Both the position numbers and the translations under genes were made by a program. The notes under the pieces are model-generated. The model searched no databases. It saw only the letters and a program-made list of their open reading frames with translations, and was not told the origin of the DNA. Positions 62,732 through 64,000 of a stretch of DNA of 64,000 bases are shown in pieces; the stretch's first letter is position 1, and each line of letters begins with the position of its first letter. Source of the stretch: Glandiceps talaboti (lineage: Eukaryota > Hemichordata > Enteropneusta > Spengelidae). The stretch covers positions 18,008,484 to 18,072,483 of the forward strand of contig NC_135550.1 of NCBI RefSeq assembly GCF_964340395.1, read 5' to 3'.

Positions 62732-63769
62732 CTGAAAAAAAGGGTAAATCATAATATTCATAAATACATAATTGTATCGCAGTTATTACTTACATCATTA
62801 AAATTTGCATGCCTAGTGTAGGTATGTGCACAGCAGTGCAGTACCATAAATATTATTACATATTTCTATGCAAATCAGTGCACAATGACGCCATGCTCAA
62901 GAATCAAACTAAAAATGAAGACTTCATGTATGTACTTCTTTACGTACATGTATGTATATGTTTATCTTTGCATGCAATTGGTATTAAATTGCACACAGGG
63001 CATTGTCACACAACCAATTACTTTGGCTGACAAGATATGGGCTTCTAGTTGAAACTAAAGTCTCTGCTAATGACACATCATGGGTTATCACCCCTATTTT
63101 CCTGCATTATTTAGTATGGTCTTTTACTGTGTGTGGCATACAACATAGTCCAGGTACATCAGGGTAGAACTATAGGGAGTGAATGTAGTACTCACCTCTC
63201 TACATAGAACTATAGGGAGTGAATGTAGTACTCACCTCTCTACATAGCACTATAGGGAGTGAATGTAGTACTCACCTCTCTACATAGCACTATAGGGAGT
63301 GAATGTAGGACTCACCTCTCTACATAGCACTGTAGGGAGTGAATGTAGTACTCACCTCTCTACATAGAACTATAGGGAGTGAATGTAGTACTCACCTCTC
63401 TACATAGCACTATAGGGAGTGAATGTAGTACTCACCTCTCCACATAGCACTGTAGGGAGTGAATGTAGTACTCACCTCTCTATATAGAACTATAGGGAGT
63501 GAATGTAGTACTCACCTCTCTACATAGCACTATAGGGAGTGAGTGTAGTACTCACCTCTCTACATAGCACTATAGGGAGTGAATGTAGTACTCACCTCTC
63601 CACATAGAACTATAGGGAGTGAATGTAATACTCACCTCTCTAGGTAGAACTATAGGGAGTGAATGTAGTACTCACCTCTCCACATAGAATTATAGGGAGT
63701 GAATGTAATACTCACCTCTCTAGGTAGAACTATAGGGATGAGAGAGAATGAATGTAGTACTGTACTCAC
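62732..63769 (-). other. CGRRF1: CGRRF1 intron (last)
   Basis: Intron between the two recognised CGRRF1 exons, GT-AG on the minus strand. About 60 percent of it is the 40-bp tandem array at 63164-63772; the remaining 430 bp (62732-63163) shows no gene or recognisable element. Confidence 0.8.
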
Positions 63770-63772
63770 CTC
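63164..63772 (-). repeat. 40-bp minisatellite carrying consensus 5' splice sites
   Basis: About 15 copies of a 40-bp unit. Read on the minus strand each unit contains GAGAG|GTGAGTACTACATTC, a consensus 5' splice site, followed by ACTCCCTATAG. The unit next to the exon is the real exon end, TTAGAG|GTGAGTACAG. Units differ by single substitutions (CTCACC stays constant on the + strand), and the exon-proximal part shows an 80-bp alternation (units with TAGGTAG and with CACATAG). Confidence 0.95.
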
Positions 63773-63877
63773 TAAGTTACAACAACTGCCTGTATTTGTG
63801 AAAACCATTTGGAGGATAATGTGAGATTTGACTGAGTAGCCACTGTCAGGCAAATGAATGGCACTCACCATGGAAAC
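63770..63877 (-). CDS. CGRRF1: CGRRF1 orthologue, penultimate exon
   Basis: Minus-strand exon of 108 nt, 36 codons, phase 0 on both sides, between acceptor tttttgcag and donor TTAGAG|GTGAGT. Encodes VSMVSAIHLPDSGYSVKSHI and continues to SCCNLE. Human CGRRF1 has ISMVSVIHIPDRTYKLSCRI at the equivalent place, followed by DLKQLFMSAN, which aligns with NLE joined to KFFVSTEQ of the next exon. This supports direct joining of the two exons. Its donor is the edge unit of a 40-bp array with repeated donor sites. Earlier exons lie beyond 64,000. Confidence 0.85.
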
Positions 63878-64000
63878 CTGCAAAAATAACAACACCAACC
63901 ATCTTGGTATAATTTGACAAAAAAGTATTTAAATGAATGGTAGAAACTCAGACAAATACGGATTATATTCCATAACCTAGACAATTATGATACCATGGAC

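Overview
This is eukaryotic, AT-rich, intron-dominated DNA from an animal, most likely a marine invertebrate. Evidence for this: ordinary GT-AG introns of up to about 8 kb, animal-type protein families, fold-back MITE-like elements, a LINE reverse-transcriptase remnant, dense microsatellites and many minisatellites. The two proteins look closer to vertebrate orthologues than to fly ones. I cannot tell from the sequence whether this is a non-vertebrate deuterostome (hemichordate, cephalochordate, echinoderm) or a lophotrochozoan. No bacterial features are present.

Two genes are supported, pointing toward each other. (1) On the + strand, nine exons from 29942 to 50084 encode a Smaug/SAMD4 orthologue, an RNA-binding post-transcriptional repressor with SSR1 region, SAM domain, PHAT domain and a conserved C-terminus. 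Splice phases fit at every junction and give 687 residues ending in a natural stop. The N-terminal coding exon is missing; I did not find it in the first 29.9 kb, so the window probably opens inside intron 1. (2) On the - strand, the last two coding exons of a CGRRF1 orthologue (RING-finger E3-like protein) lie at 63770-63877 and 62354-62731. The rest of that gene lies beyond the right edge. SAMD4A and CGRRF1 are also neighbours in human 14q22, so this is probably ancient microsynteny with changed relative orientation.

Layout: 1-29.9 kb is non-coding, with microsatellites, minisatellites at 10.6-11.5 and 13.9-14.7 kb, a dispersed repeat family at 18.0, 22.5 and 26.5 kb, and a fold-back hairpin at 27.2 kb. 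29.9-50.1 kb holds the SAMD4 exons, with introns containing decayed copies of exon 3, a CCAAT-rich repeat, a 1.02-kb transposon with TIRs and a 5-bp TSD, a 1.6-kb minisatellite of 82/83-bp units, a long CT tract just after the first SAM exon, a 450-bp fold-back MITE, a LINE remnant and a TG tract before exon 6. 50.1 to about 55 kb is probably SAMD4 3'UTR. It is followed by a 61-bp-unit array and a 50-bp-unit array with higher-order structure, then CGRRF1.

The most unusual pattern is that several tandem arrays grow out of gene boundaries. An array of 40-bp units behind a CGRRF1 exon carries about 14 extra consensus 5' splice sites. A 50-bp array in front of SAMD4 exon 7 carries a duplicated 3' splice site plus exon start. 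A degenerate array of roughly 55-bp units contains the CGRRF1 stop codon and last codons. Partial copies of SAMD4 exon 3 lie 1 kb downstream of it. These are the main candidates for something not previously described. No expression data were available, so effects on splicing are inference.
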